Below are positions 22,593 to 33,930 of a stretch of 64,000 nt of DNA, one piece after another. This DNA is from Desmodus rotundus (Eukaryota; Chordata; Mammalia; Chiroptera; Phyllostomidae). The position numbers and the translations under genes were made by a program. The stretch is from contig NC_071399.1 in NCBI RefSeq assembly GCF_022682495.2, forward strand, positions 3,391,342-3,455,341, in the 5' to 3' direction. Under the pieces are notes generated by a model. It was not told where the DNA came from and searched no databases. It worked only from the letters and a program-made list of their open reading frames with translations. The number at the start of each line of letters is the position of its first letter. The stretch's first letter is position 1.

Positions 22593-24388
22593 ACCACAGA
22601 ACAGCACACAATGATTTTGCTGAAGAAGAGTAATCATTAAGCATGAAATGAAAAATAAAGCCATTAGATTGTTTTTATTTTCAAGGCCAATTTAGCAATA
22701 GCTCTCAGGTATTATTATTGTTCTTTAAAACACAATGCTGCTAAAATATTCCACTGGGTCCTTCCTTTCTCCTCTTTTTTCTTCTACTTCAAAGCATACT
22801 TTTCCTACCAAAAAAACATTTGGCAAATTCTCTGGAAAATAAATTAATTTACCCATGCACTTTGCCACCTTCCAATAAACAAGTTTGTTTTCAACGGAAA
22901 TCTGCTTTTTTGGCTTTTACAAAAACACACGGGACTTGCGCTTTTCAACAAGGAAGGAAACCAGAGGTGGAAGGTCACATCCTCGCTGCAGCGAGCACAG
23001 GGCCATGTGGCTGGCTGCTTGATGCTCCGCGGTGTTCAGGGACTACGTATGAAGAACCTCACCGGGAACAGGCTGTATAAAGAAACCAGGGAAAGTGCGG
23101 AAAATGTGCTAGTGCACAGGGCGAACAGACTCTGTAACACAGTCTTAGCTTGTACCTGTGTGTGTGTGTGTGTGTGTGTGCTTACATGTGAATCCACTGG
23201 CAAATGTTTACTAACTAGGGAGCTGTAAGGGGACAAGCCAAAGGGGTTGGACATGGTGCTTTCCATCTTTGAAAGAAAAAACAAATTCATTCGAAGCTTG
23301 TTCCTTATTCAAATGAGACTTACAGGGCCCTGTGTAGGACCCTAGAGCTTAACATCACTACAAGTGAAACAGAGAAGGAGCAAGGAATCCAAGAAAGCCT
23401 TATCTTCAGAGCCCCAAGAAGCTTCCTTGTGCTGAAATAAAAGGCCACGTTACAAGCAGGAAGAGTAACGGTAAGAAAAACAAGATTTTATGTCCTTTGT
23501 CACCCCTTCAATCCAAATGTGTAAGCTGTTGGAAGACTTGAGTCTCCTGAATGTAAGGCCCAGTGTGCTCACCAAGTGTCATCCAATCCACACAGCCCGT
23601 CCTTGTCCCACTGAGGAGCTCAGGCTGCGGGAAGGACGAAGAGGTGAGGCCGCACCTGCAGTCACATCCTGCCGGGACCGGGGACCGGCAGGGAACGGTC
23701 CTGGCGAATGCAGGGGAAGTTGCGAACACAACTCAGCTAGGAAAGTACAGGGCGCAGACCACCACCTGGAAAAGCCCCCCTGGGCGCAGTCATCTTCGGA
23801 CACTTCCATCAGCCCAGCTGTGAAACACAGGACACGTCTCGACTGTCTGTTGCCCTCATACCTTAGCAACTCAGATCCGAAGTGCAGGCTGTGTGGCCCA
23901 CTCCGGCCGAGCCCCTGTGAAACCTGACTTTGGGGGCAGTGCTGGGAAAAGCTTTGTCTGTATTAGCTATAAACACACAGGGTCATTTAAAGGAGCCTGC
24001 GGTTTGTACTCATCAAAACCTAGGTAAGCCTGTTCTCCAAATCATGTTTGTTTTCAAAGCTGGAATCAAATAACAAAATACAATAGGGGCTTGATACGCC
24101 TAATTAGTGTGCAAACATATTTTTAAGAAATTCATCTCTTCCATATAGAACCAAGGACCCTTTTCTACAGAATGACATCCAAAGCTCCTCTCCCCAAGTC
24201 TGTCCCCTCTTTGCCTCTGTAATTCTCTCCAGCTCCCCTTCAGGGGCCCCTCTTCAGAGGGAAAGCAGAGCAGGGTTGGACCAACGAGAGCACCGAGCAG
24301 AAGAGAAAGAGGTGTGCAAGACAAGGGCACAGGGAAGACAGCAGCCTTGAAGTCTCAGATTAACTCCTTTACTTAAAAGTAAAGTTTT
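22593..24388. other. Unassigned stretch with a (TG)12 microsatellite
   Basis: Nothing gene-like is seen. The microsatellite is at 23157-23180. The densest overlapping open frames (23490-23927 plus, 23579-23869 minus) occur in GC-rich sequence on both strands and carry no domain. Confidence 0.5.
23157..23180. repeat. (TG)12 microsatellite
   Basis: An uninterrupted TG dinucleotide run of 24 bases. Confidence 0.95.
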
Positions 24389-24562
24389 GGGGTGAAGACT
24401 GGATAGCTCAGTGGGTTGGAGCATCATCCCAATACACCAAGGTTACAGGTTTGATCCCCAGCCAGAGCACAGACAAGAAGCAACCAAGGATGCACAAATA
24501 ATTGGGACAACAAATCGATGTCTCTCTCTCTCTCTCTCAAAATCAATTAAAAAAAAAAAAGA
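24389..24562 (+). mobile_element. Ves-type tRNA-derived SINE
   Basis: It reads 'gactggatagctcagtgggt' (A box), 'tggagcatcatcccaataca', 'ccaaggttacaggtttgatc' (B box), 'cagccagagcaca', 'caacaaatcgatg', then (TC)9 at 24521-24538 and an A-rich tail. The head variant 'tagctcagtgggttggagca' differs from the copies at 6.7 and 16.6 kb, so it is a different subfamily. Imperfect flanks 'aaagtaaagtttt' and 'aaaggaaagtttg' may be the target-site duplication. Confidence 0.88.
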
Positions 24563-26059
24563 AAGGAAAGGAAAGTTTGTGAAATGAAGTATTTAGTGTA
24601 TTTCCCCAGGAAACGAAAGTAGACTAGTGAGGGTGTTGAAATCAGCAATGGGGAATGGGTACCACTGATGTGATTTCTAGCCCTTAGGTTTCAGAAGGAA
24701 GTGAACAGAGAGGAAAATGATGTCCTGTGAGAGCTGCAGCTTCTGGGACTTGGGCAGTGAGGACAGTCGCCCGGCAGACGCCCAGGCCTGCAGCTGAGTC
24801 CAGCGCTCTCCACGTGACCAGTACCCGCCCTCAGAAGAGAGCCACCCGCAGTGTAAGTGGCCTGGATTCTCCCAGGGTGCCGCTATTCATTCTGCCCCGC
24901 CCTTGCCATTAAGATTCTCCATACACACCCTGTCCTTCATCCGTTCATTCAAAGGGCTCTGGCTGAGCGCTAACATTTATAAAAGCCGAATGCTTTTAGA
25001 CTTGCACCGGATGCAGCCACAACTTTGCTGGAACTTTTGTTTTCAATGTCCTTGTGCTGGAAATACATTTAAAAAACCATGCAATACTCCATTGTGTCTT
25101 AATAAAAACCATAAAATATATAGATACTCTGCTCAAAGATGATTTTATTTGCACGACAGTGGGTCATTCCTAACCCCATGCCAGGGGTTATTCCTAACAG
25201 GACTCACTGATAGTAACATCAACAACAATCCTGAATGTGAAATTCTAAAATTGATCGTAAATACATCTTCACGTGCAAACTGTAGTACCTTATCAATGAC
25301 CTTTTACGTTTGTCTTTGAAATCTTTGTTTGGAAAACTGGTACTTTACATATTTTTTTAAAAATGACATGGGACGTGTTGAAGATGTGTCTGCGATACAA
25401 ACTGCTTGGGCAGGTAACAGCAAATGGGGAAAGTGTCTCTGCAGAACCTTCTGTAATTTAAGATGCCAGAATTCATACATGTTCATGTGGTCTACGAAAT
25501 AAGGCAACTACGCCCTCGGTACACCCTCTGCACAGGCTGAACTGGTCGCTGTGGACGTGCAAACCTCTTGGCTAGACAGATGCTTCTGCTGCTCCTCTCT
25601 TTGCTCCTGGGAAAGACACGTACAAATGTCTCTTCACAGCCTCCCTCTCTGTACCAGAAATCCCACTGGGACTCCGATGTCAGGCTGACCACCTGGCTCA
25701 CACTGTGGTTTTCTCTCCCTTGTAACATATTTTGTCCACAGAGAAAAAAGGGGAGCAGACCACTGCCCCTCCAAAGAGCCTGCCCCTGGAGCTGTGGGCT
25801 GAAACAGCCCTGAGCTGCTCTGAGTCACTCCGCTGGATGCTGGACACGGCCCTGGGGGACAGGCTGGAGCGAGGATGGAGGCTGAGCACCTCCAGCAAAA
25901 CGGCGGCTCCCACACCCCTGACAACACCCCGCCTTCACAAGAGGTTGGCCCCACATTTCAGAGCCTTGCCTGAGGGCTCGCGCACGAGAACCAGGAAAAT
26001 AGGGATTAAAGAGCAGAGCAAGGGGGCTTCTGAGGGGTTCCCTGGGGATATCAGCTAGG
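24563..26059. other. Unassigned stretch
   Basis: No gene or repeat is recognised. Open frames of up to 108 codons at 25.6-26.1 kb overlap on both strands and have no domain. Confidence 0.5.
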
Positions 26060-26205
26060 GCTGTGACTAACCTTGTGTGCCTCTGACCCACCACATCCCG
26101 ACCTCGGGCACAGACCCTGCTTTTGTGGGCCTCAGGTTCCACACTGTAAAATAATGGTTTGGACTAGAATCTCCAAAGACAGTGTACAGCTCTAATAACA
26201 CGTAC
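26060..26205 (+). repeat. MIR3-like SINE
   Basis: 'gtgggcctcaggttccacac' followed by 'tgtaaaataatggtttggac' and 'tagaatctccaaag' follows MIR3 ('cctcagtttcctcatctgtaaaat...ttggactagatgatctctaaggtc'). Confidence 0.6.
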
Positions 26206-27439
26206 AGTCCATAACCTAAAATTCGGAGACAACGCTCCTTATAATACAGGAGAAAATAAAAAGATAGAGCAGTTCCTTCGTCTTTGTTTCTGGGCTCGTT
26301 TTGCATTTGCTGATACTTCCACTCGGCTTATTCTTACTTTTTGTGGTCTGACACGCTCTCTTCCGTTCTTCGAACCCTTAGCCAAAGTTTCCTTCCTTGA
26401 CAGAGAAAATTAGTCACTCCCTTCTCTGTGCAGTGATGGCAGATATGTCTGTCGATAGTTATCACAAGCAGTTGGGTCCGCAGTCATTCGATATTGTCAT
26501 CTTTGGGCCCACAGGGCAATCGCCAGTGCTGGCACGGTGGCAGTGGGCGCTCACTGCCCCTGGAAGGAGTGGATGTCGCCTAACTGTCCTCTCCGACTAC
26601 TAACGCACTAACAAGGCCACGTCAGTGGAAACATAGTGCGTGCCTAACAGTTAACACCCATCTCGAAAAGATCATAAAACGTGGAACCAGATGGTTGCAT
26701 AAGAGACTTCACGTCGTAGATACAACAGTTCCCAAAGTCAGGTCGGGGATGAGATAATGCTATCACCACTGAGCCTTTAGGTACTAAAAGTACTCCAGGC
26801 CTTCCAACCCAAAGCAACGCACTTCAACACAGTTTACCCAGCGAGGAGAAGTTTACTCTCAAAAACACGGCACATGACCCAAGAAGTGATGTAGCGTCTT
26901 CCTCACTTCATCCCAAAACGAGCTCCACAGAACCTAAAAACGTGGCTTTGCCGTGTGTCTTGTTTTCAGCAAGGCCCATCTTACTGCAGCTGGGCCTCCT
27001 CTGATGTGGTCCAATTCGAGATTTGCAGAAAGCTTACAAAGGGTCATGGGCAAAGAGAGGTCATTAAAAGGGTCAGCTGAAGAATTAACATCACTCCCGA
27101 CTCCACCGTACATGCTAATGAGATTTTGGAACTGGATGAATCAATGAAATTTTCAGCTAATCCCAAACCACACTGTGAGCATTCATTGCAATTAAAAGAA
27201 TTACTAAGCATTCTCCAGAACAGAGGTTCCGAACCAACCGGAGAATGGTCTGATTCAGCTCCGTCCAGCCCCTGGTGGAGGGACAGATGAGCAGGGAAAT
27301 GACTGGGAGGCTCAGAAGATGACCTGTTGCTCAGGCCATCATCAGTCCTCCTGGTCACTCAGCATCACCTTGCTGTCTACGACAGAAACAGCCTGCTTAG
27401 TGGTCCTTCACTCTGCTTTGTCCCTTTCAGATCCACCCA
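26206..27439. other. Unassigned stretch
   Basis: No gene is seen. 27213-27236 ('cagaggttccgaaccaaccg') faintly resembles the start of a MER20 or MER5 hAT element, but no body follows. Confidence 0.5.
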
Positions 27440-27745
27440 CACAGTGCTTCCTGGGTGACATTTAAAAAGTGACGTGACCAGGTCGACTCTCTGCCTAAAA
27501 TTCCCTGATGGCTCCCATGCTGCTTCTAGGGTAAAACCCAGACTCCTCCGCATGGGCCCTAGGCCCTGCACCGTGTTCCCTCCAGACGTCTCTGCCAGCA
27601 CTCTTCCTTTGTCCATGCCATCTGAACCATGTGGAGCTCCCCGAGGGCCACCACCCTCGCATCTCCACTCCCAGCTGTGGTCCATCTGGAACATGCCTGC
27701 AGCCCCCTGCTCCCGGGGCCACGCAGGGTTAGAGGGCAGGCTCGG
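27440..27745 (+). repeat. L2 LINE fragment
   Basis: 'aaaattccctgatggctccc' followed by 'ctagggtaaaacccagactc' and 'ctccgcatgggccctaggcc' is the L2 3' region pattern ('aaaccctccaatggctccc...ggataaagtccaaactcctta'). The downstream GC-rich part is diverged. Confidence 0.75.
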
Positions 27746-29234
27746 AGGGGCGCCACTGGGCCGCGCCACTTGCGCTGGGTGAGTCTGCCCAACCCCAAGC
27801 TAAAGTACCAACAGGCCTCCTTTCAGAGACCAGCTGAAGTCCTGCTCTCCGAGATCTCTCACTAGTGAAAAAGATGACACTTTGAGTTCCATCTGCCAGA
27901 GCAACTGTCTGCAAGCCCACTTGAATGAGTAATAATAAGGGTTATTTATCTGGATCCTGTCAAGTGCCAATGCTGAGCTGTAGTTACCCCTGTGTTTTTC
28001 TCCCCCAGTCGTTGATGCATATCTGATATCACTGACCAAGTTTCTCTTCGTCATGGAGATCCCCCCGGTGCCCGGCAACATGCCTGGCCATGTGGCAGGT
28101 GCACAGTGGTCACTTGATCCCTTTTCACTTGATGAGAAAATGAACCAGTGGCCAGAACCACAAAAACCCAACCTTCTCTTCGTACGTACCTACTAGAAGA
28201 ACCTAGACATCCCTCGTGAAGAGAAATATACTAATTCTTCCCGAGATCTGAAAAGAGCTGCAAATCAACCCCTTTCAAAGAGCAGCCCCACGGAAGCCTT
28301 GTGATTCAAAACGTGGGTTTCTGCAGCACCGTCTTCACACAAAGTTAGAGCCCCCCACTCGCTCTCCTTCCCCTCTGGGCAGCCTGCGAAGTACTGGCAC
28401 TCACCCCAAACTACAAGTAGGGACTTGGGGTCCTTCTTAAGGACGACCTTTGATAATCAAAGGGTGGGAAACTGTGGCCCTGATCTTCTCCACAGCTTTC
28501 TGAGTCCCTAAACATGTGGGTGTAATCGTGTCCCTTCCTGACCACGTGACGTGACCTCCATGTACCAGTCCCAGGCCTCTGCCCTTGCTGCTGTCTCAGC
28601 TTCAAAAGGCTGGGATCCAAACCTTAGGGCCGTGTAAAAATAAATACTTAAATGTTTTTTTTTTTTTAAGACAGGAAACAAAAGTTTAAGGAATTTTTGA
28701 TGCACCATCATTTTTCTGTTAACTTTTAGGATCTCTCTGTGTTTGTTTTAACCAAAATCTGCCATAGCTGCTAGGTGAAGAGACTGGGGTGGAGGCCGGG
28801 TGTCCCCACACCCTGCTCCCTTCCCTCCAGAGTGCACATTCAGATGAGAATTTCGGACTTCCTGGAACTTAAAGGGTGAACTCAACACTGGATGTGGCCA
28901 ACAGCACATGGATGTGAGTGCACTTGCCAGTTCGGGGCTGAACAGAAAAGTCTCCCATTGAACCTCCTGCCCTCTCTCCTCTCATTTACATGTGGGAAAT
29001 TCTGAGGCCTGGACGGTTGGGGAGGGGGACAGCGGCACCACTAGATAAAAGAGGTCAGTCCCCTCCCCATGAGCCTGGGCACCCTCCCCACGCTCACCCT
29101 GTCCTGTCACTTATGGGGAAATAAATGTGATTGTGTGAGCCAATGAGAGGTAGCAGTTGTTTTTTGCAACAATTAGTCTGTCCTGAAAAAGTGACTAATT
29201 CTTAGAGAAAGACCTTGGCATCCCATTCGGGTGC
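27746..29234. other. Unassigned stretch, possible MLT1 remnant
   Basis: No gene is seen. At 28890-29140, 'gatgtggccaacagcacatg' and 'ggaaataaatgtgattgtgt' loosely recall an MLT1 LTR, but the intervening order does not fit well. A T run lies at 28656-28668. Confidence 0.4.
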
Positions 29235-29406
29235 TCTCAGTCTCAGCTGCATATGGGATGCACATACGGAGCTCTTTAGAAAGGCCAGTGTGGGGGCTGT
29301 ACGCTGCAGCAACCGAAGCTGTATTCCTATGGGAGGGCCAAACAGCATGATTCTGCAAAGCTCTCTAGGGGACTCTGACCCACACTAAAGGCAGAAACCA
29401 CTGCCA
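29235..29406 (+). mobile_element. MER5-like hAT-Charlie relic
   Basis: 'ctctcagtctcagctgcata' with 'gatgcacata', then 'gagctctttagaaa', and the right part 'gactctgacccacactaaag' closing with 'gaaaccactgcc' follow the MER5A layout (start 'cagtggttctcaaa', end 'gagaaccactg'). Non-autonomous and non-coding. Confidence 0.6.
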
Positions 29407-30224
29407 ATCATGGAGCTGAATTTACGTTCAATCAGTGCAAAGGTGGGGTCTTAATCCAGTATTTTCTCTACTTCACCGTGGTTCACGTAAAGTCTAAAAC
29501 TATCAGTGGAAGGTAGAAATGCACGTTTAAAATCTGGAACCCTTATAGCAGAAAAGAAAAAAAAAAGAAAGAAAGAAATTCTAATAAATATTTTACAATG
29601 GCTACCAACGAATTTGTCCTTCAATCTCAGGCAAAGGTTAGCCTTCCCTAAGTCAAAATAAATAACCATTTGATCAGAATCCAGGGTTTGAAAGCAACTT
29701 AGTTTCCACCAAGGAACCACTGCCACAGCCTTGCAAAAAACGAGCGCTAGTTTCAGGAGGTGTAAGTTTACAAACATTGTAGCTGCCTCAGTGCTATTTC
29801 AATTCCGTGAACTGATGGTTCGCTGTCCAGCAGCCACGAATCTGTGCTGCTGCAAATTTAATCACAATGCAGCCTAAGAGGCTATTTAAACGCAATCTTT
29901 CCAGATGCTGTGGGAGAAGCAAAAATGATCAGGTCAGCTGAGTCAATTATTCCGTTCTTAAGTTTGGCACTCTAATTCTAAACCATAATCGAGGCAAGTG
30001 TCAACCCTTTTAAACTTAATTTGTGGGACTCCTGAATTTGTAGTGGGCCTTCCAGATCGGGAACCACGCCAGAAGTCCCCACGGAGGGACAGGGGGCAGA
30101 AAAGGGGTCTTACCCAGTCCATGCTCCTGAACAAAACCAGGAAGGATAAACTACTTAACCTCCAACAATGAAGGCGCAGGACATAGCTGTGTTCTGTTTG
30201 CATTATACCGATTCACCAGTAAAT
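29407..30224. other. Unassigned stretch
   Basis: No gene or repeat is recognised. The minus-strand frame at 29451-29777 (108 codons) runs through a poly-T and GA-rich segment and has no domain. Confidence 0.5.
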
Positions 30225-30415
30225 AACAATAGTGATAACCACCAGTAGAGACAGTAACGCTAACGGAGTTACCTGCTTCGTGCCCTGTGAATTGTACAAG
30301 AGGCTCCTCTGTAGTCCACTCTACTGACTGCCATATGATTCACCTTTTGTCCTAACTGCAATTAGCAGGGTTATTATTTCACCCAGTAACAAAATTTGGA
30401 ACAGCTAATTTGGAG
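30225..30415 (-). repeat. Possible MIR, antisense (highly diverged)
   Basis: 'aacaatagtgataaccacca' at the left and 'gcagggttattatttcaccc' at the right sit in antisense MIR order with little similarity between them. Confidence 0.3.
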
Positions 30416-31007
30416 CATCTACGAAACCTGAGTACTGAGTAAGATAATTTACATATCATGAACGCATGCAACAAACTTTCGAACTGAAATATAAAACCCC
30501 CAACACCTTGGAGGCCTCAGCCAGGTTACTCCCCCTGCCGAGGTGGTCGGGACGCTAACACCGGCAGGATGCGCACCTCAGACCCTGGACGATTTATTTA
30601 GCTCCCTTCCTGAGACAGGCCGTGTTTTCATCCTCCACGTGCCGAAGCTCAGTTTCTGCTGACTGCATTATCTAGTAAACGTGAGATGTCTCCTCCTAAA
30701 TAAACTCAAGTCCTCAATGTCAGCGAGCATGGAATGGATTTGATGGGATGCTAATAATTATGTCGCCGAACTGTACTGGGTCCAATCAAAACAGGCGTTT
30801 GGACAGGATGTTGAAAATGGGATTTTTCAAATTTGAAATAACATATATAAAATATGTATGTTGGCAATAGCAACCGTGATGGGACCTCTGAAGAGCCTGC
30901 TGTGCATGTCACTCGCCACAGGTGAGGGGCCCTACAGCTCTGTCGCTCAGCGTGCCAGCTCCGAGGGCACCGGGTGTGATTCTCGTCTGTGAGTACTTCT
31001 TGGTCCG
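30416..31007. other. Unassigned stretch
   Basis: Unique-looking sequence. 'gatgctaataattatgtcgc' near 30748 is a homeodomain-type AT core. No gene is seen. Confidence 0.45.
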
Positions 31008-31315
31008 GAGAGCATTATGCAAAGTGAAGTAAGCCAGTCAGAGCAAGACAAATACCATGTGATTCCACTCATATGTGGAATCTAATGAGCAAACTGAACT
31101 AATGGGCAAAACAGAGACAGACTCGTCAATGGAGAATAGATGACAGCTCTGGAGAGGGGGTTGAAGGAATCAAGCAAAAAAAAAAAACAGAGAGAAAGAA
31201 CTCATGGGTATGGACAACAGTGTGGTAATTATGGGGGGAGGGAGTAGGTGGGGGTGGAAGAGGGTATAGGAGGGGGGAAAGGGTAATGGAAAAAATACAA
31301 TAAAAATGAACAAAA
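31008..31315 (+). mobile_element. 5'-truncated L1 3' end, sense
   Basis: 'gcattatgcaaagtgaagta', 'agccagtcagagcaagacaa', 'gtgattccactcatatgtgg' and 'aatctaatgagcaaactgaa' are the L1 ORF2/3' UTR junction. A G-rich 3' UTR follows (about 31232-31290) and the end is 'acaataaaaatg'. It looks younger than the L1M pieces. Confidence 0.85.
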
Positions 31316-31779
31316 AATAAAGAAAATAAATGTATTACATTTTTAATACAAAGTAAAACAGAACATTATTTAATGCTTAATGGCTGAAAAAACAGAAGGG
31401 TTTTCATTAGAGATTGCCTATGTCTAACACTTAAAGACTTCGCATATCCTGTGGAATGGAGGAAATGGAAGAAAAAAAGAAAGGAGGGGTTAGATAACCT
31501 AAGGGAGTTGGGGTTACAAAGAGGGTTTGGAGCAGGAGTGGGAAAAAGTGTTACCTAGAAGAAATTCTCTTTAGTCTACTAAAAACTGGGCAAAATAATT
31601 TTTATCATATATTTAAAAAATAAAAATAATAGGACTAAAGAGAAATGGCCTGACACTCAAAATTAACCAAACATAATATTCAATCACACCTGCTTCAGAT
31701 TTTGTTTGTTTTATTGGCATATAATGTGTTACACACTAAAATTCACTACTTATAGTTCTGCGAGTTCCGGAAAATCCAT
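31316..31779. other. Unassigned A-rich stretch
   Basis: A-rich sequence between two L1 fragments. It may include the right flank of the L1 at 31.0 kb. No gene is seen. Confidence 0.45.
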
Positions 31780-32310
31780 ACAGATTCAACTTGCCGAAAT
31801 TCCCTTATTGATGTTTACGTCAATATTCATGAGATCTGTCAATCTTCCGTTATTTCCCTGTAAGCTCTGTCTGGTTTTGGTATCAGGGTAATGCTAGCTG
31901 CATAAAATAAGGTGGGAAGTGTTTCTTCCTTTTCTCTTCTGTGGAAGGTTCTGCAATAGAATTGCAGTGATACATTGCTTAAACATCAGGTCAGACTCAC
32001 CATAAAGCCATTTGTGCCTGAAGTGTTCATGGTTGCAAACCTTACAACTACTAATGAAATTTATGACATATATAGGATCACTCAGGTTACCTATTCTTTT
32101 CTCTCTCTCTCTCTCCCTCTCTCTTTCTCTCTCTCTCTCTCACACACACACCTGCACTTGAAATTTTCTCACTGCCAGACTGAAACATTACTTGACATGG
32201 TTGAGACATCAATGTTCCTTTTCCATGAAATTCTTGTTTTTCTATTTTGCTCATATTCTATTGTCATTGTTCATTTTCTTAATGACTTATATGTTATTCA
32301 TGTATTTTTA
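31780..32310 (-). mobile_element. L1 ORF2 reverse-transcriptase fragment, antisense
   Basis: 'tctggttttggtatcagggt' followed by 'aatgctagctgcataaaata' and 'aggtgggaagtgtttcttcc' is the antisense of the L1 RT segment that normally reads 'ggttttggtatcagggtaatgctggcctcataaaatgagttgggaag'. It is interrupted by a (CT)n(CA)n microsatellite at 32101-32151. Frames are broken throughout, so it is inert. Confidence 0.8.
32101..32151. repeat. (CT)n(CA)n compound microsatellite
   Basis: A CT-rich tract at 32101-32140 with a few interruptions, then (CA)n at 32141-32151. It lies inside the antisense L1 fragment. Confidence 0.9.
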
Positions 32311-32349
32311 AAGTGTATACGTTTATAATCTGGCCTGTGTTTCTCCATG

Positions 32350-33440
32350 TTTTTATTTTCTCATAAAGCCACTTCAAATTTCGGTATGGTCAAATTTGTC
32401 GAGCTTTTCTTGCATTATTATTACTTTTTCTCCATGTTTTAAAAATCTTTCCCATGGTCATAAAGATACTCTCCAGTATTTTTCTTTATAATTTTAAGAT
32501 TGTTTTTCACAATTAGATCCTTATTAGGCCCTTCTTATTAGATCTTTCTAGAATTTGGTTTCATGTGTGGAGTGAGGTATTAAAACAATTCATTTTGATT
32601 CAGATGAAAAGTATTCATTTTCTATATGCAAATTTGTTGTCCTAACACCACTTACTGAATAGTCTTACATTGGTTAGGAAAGTCCCCTTCTATTTGACGT
32701 CCAGGTCACCTAGAAATCTGAATCTGTTTTGGTCATTTATTGGGTTCCATGCATCTCTGGTGTATTTAGGGCTCAAATCAGTTATAGATATTGTAGTTTA
32801 AGAAATAAATCTAGATATCTGAGAGGCTTAATCCACCACCACTGTCCCCCCTATTTTTCAGAATTATGTCAACAATTTCTAGAACATCTGTCATTTTTTC
32901 ATGTAGTTTTAGAATCAGTTTGTCAATTCCGTGAAAATCTTGTTGGAACTAACTGTGGAATTACATGAATGAAAACTGGACTATTTCCGATGAGATTTGA
33001 CATTCACTAAGCAGATACAGCTCATCGTGTACTCATATTTATACTCTGCCATTAAAACCGCATACATTTTGGTACATTTAGACTTTCGCAATTGTTCGTT
33101 GGAATTCCAACGACACATGAGTCTGCATGGTTGACATATGGGAGTGCGCTTGGCTGTCCCCGTTGACGCCAAGCGTCCTTGCTGGTCTCATATTATTTTT
33201 AATTGTTTGCAGGATCCCTTTAGTCTAATACGTAAACAAGTAGGTCATCTTGATTAATGACACAAATTCATCTCCTTCTTTCCACTTACAATTTTCTCTT
33301 TTCTAATTGCACTGGTCCGGCCATCGAAGACAGGGCGGAATATTCCTAACCCTGAGAGTAAGCGCCTTGGTCCTGTCGTTACTAACTAACGTTTGCCCGA
33401 GGAATGGGTAAGGCAGACGGCTTGACAAGTTCTGATTTTT
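32350..33440 (-). mobile_element. L1 ORF2 3'-part fragment, antisense
   Basis: The plus strand reads, in order, segments lying 3' of the RT core in L1: 'gttgtcctaacaccacttac' (compare 'cccagcaccatttgtt'), 'gggttccatgcatctctggt', 'agttttagaatcagtttgtc', 'aattccgtgaaaatcttgtt', 'catcttgattaatgacacaa', 'ctccttctttccacttacaa', 'ttctctt...ctaattgcactgg' and 'gagtaagcgccttggtcctg'. It is heavily decayed. Its L1 coordinates lie 3' of the fragment at 31.8-32.3 kb, the reverse of the expected antisense order. Confidence 0.72.
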
Positions 33441-33764
33441 AAGACTATCCCTAAACGCCTATGGAGTCATGTTTTGCTCTTAGTCCTGTTTTATTCCTAA
33501 TAATATTTTCTATCTGTAAAAGCCATAGCTAGTCCATTTATTCCTAAAAAAAAATGCATGGCTATCCTGTGCATTGGTTTGGGGGGAAAAAGCACTAATT
33601 TGAAGTTTATCTTATACTCACAAACCTAGAGTTTTCTGTATGATATACTTAAGAAGAAATTAATAAAAACTTACTTAAGACAAACTTTCGTGATTAATGT
33701 GTGTGGGGGTACACGTGTGTGTTTATGTGTATGGAGTTCTGTCTTTTGGTTCCACTCTTCATGT
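33441..33764. other. Unassigned stretch
   Basis: Possibly more decayed L1, but no landmark can be placed. A (GT)-rich part lies near 33699-33730. Confidence 0.4.
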
Positions 33765-33930
33765 TAAACTATTTTACACGCATCCCCTTATTTATTCATG
33801 CCCACAGAAACAGGTGATGTATAGTATTATTATCTTGCCTACAAATAACAAATAAAGTAAAATAACAGGGAATTTACAGAACTTTTTTCAAAGCAGTGAA
33901 TCTAGGAATTGAAAACAGTTCTTTTAATCA
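33765..33930 (-). repeat. MIR SINE, antisense (diverged)
   Basis: 'tttacacgcatccccttatt' followed by 'cacagaaacaggtgatgtat', 'agtattattatcttgcctac' and 'gcagtgaatctaggaattga' follows antisense MIR. Confidence 0.55.
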
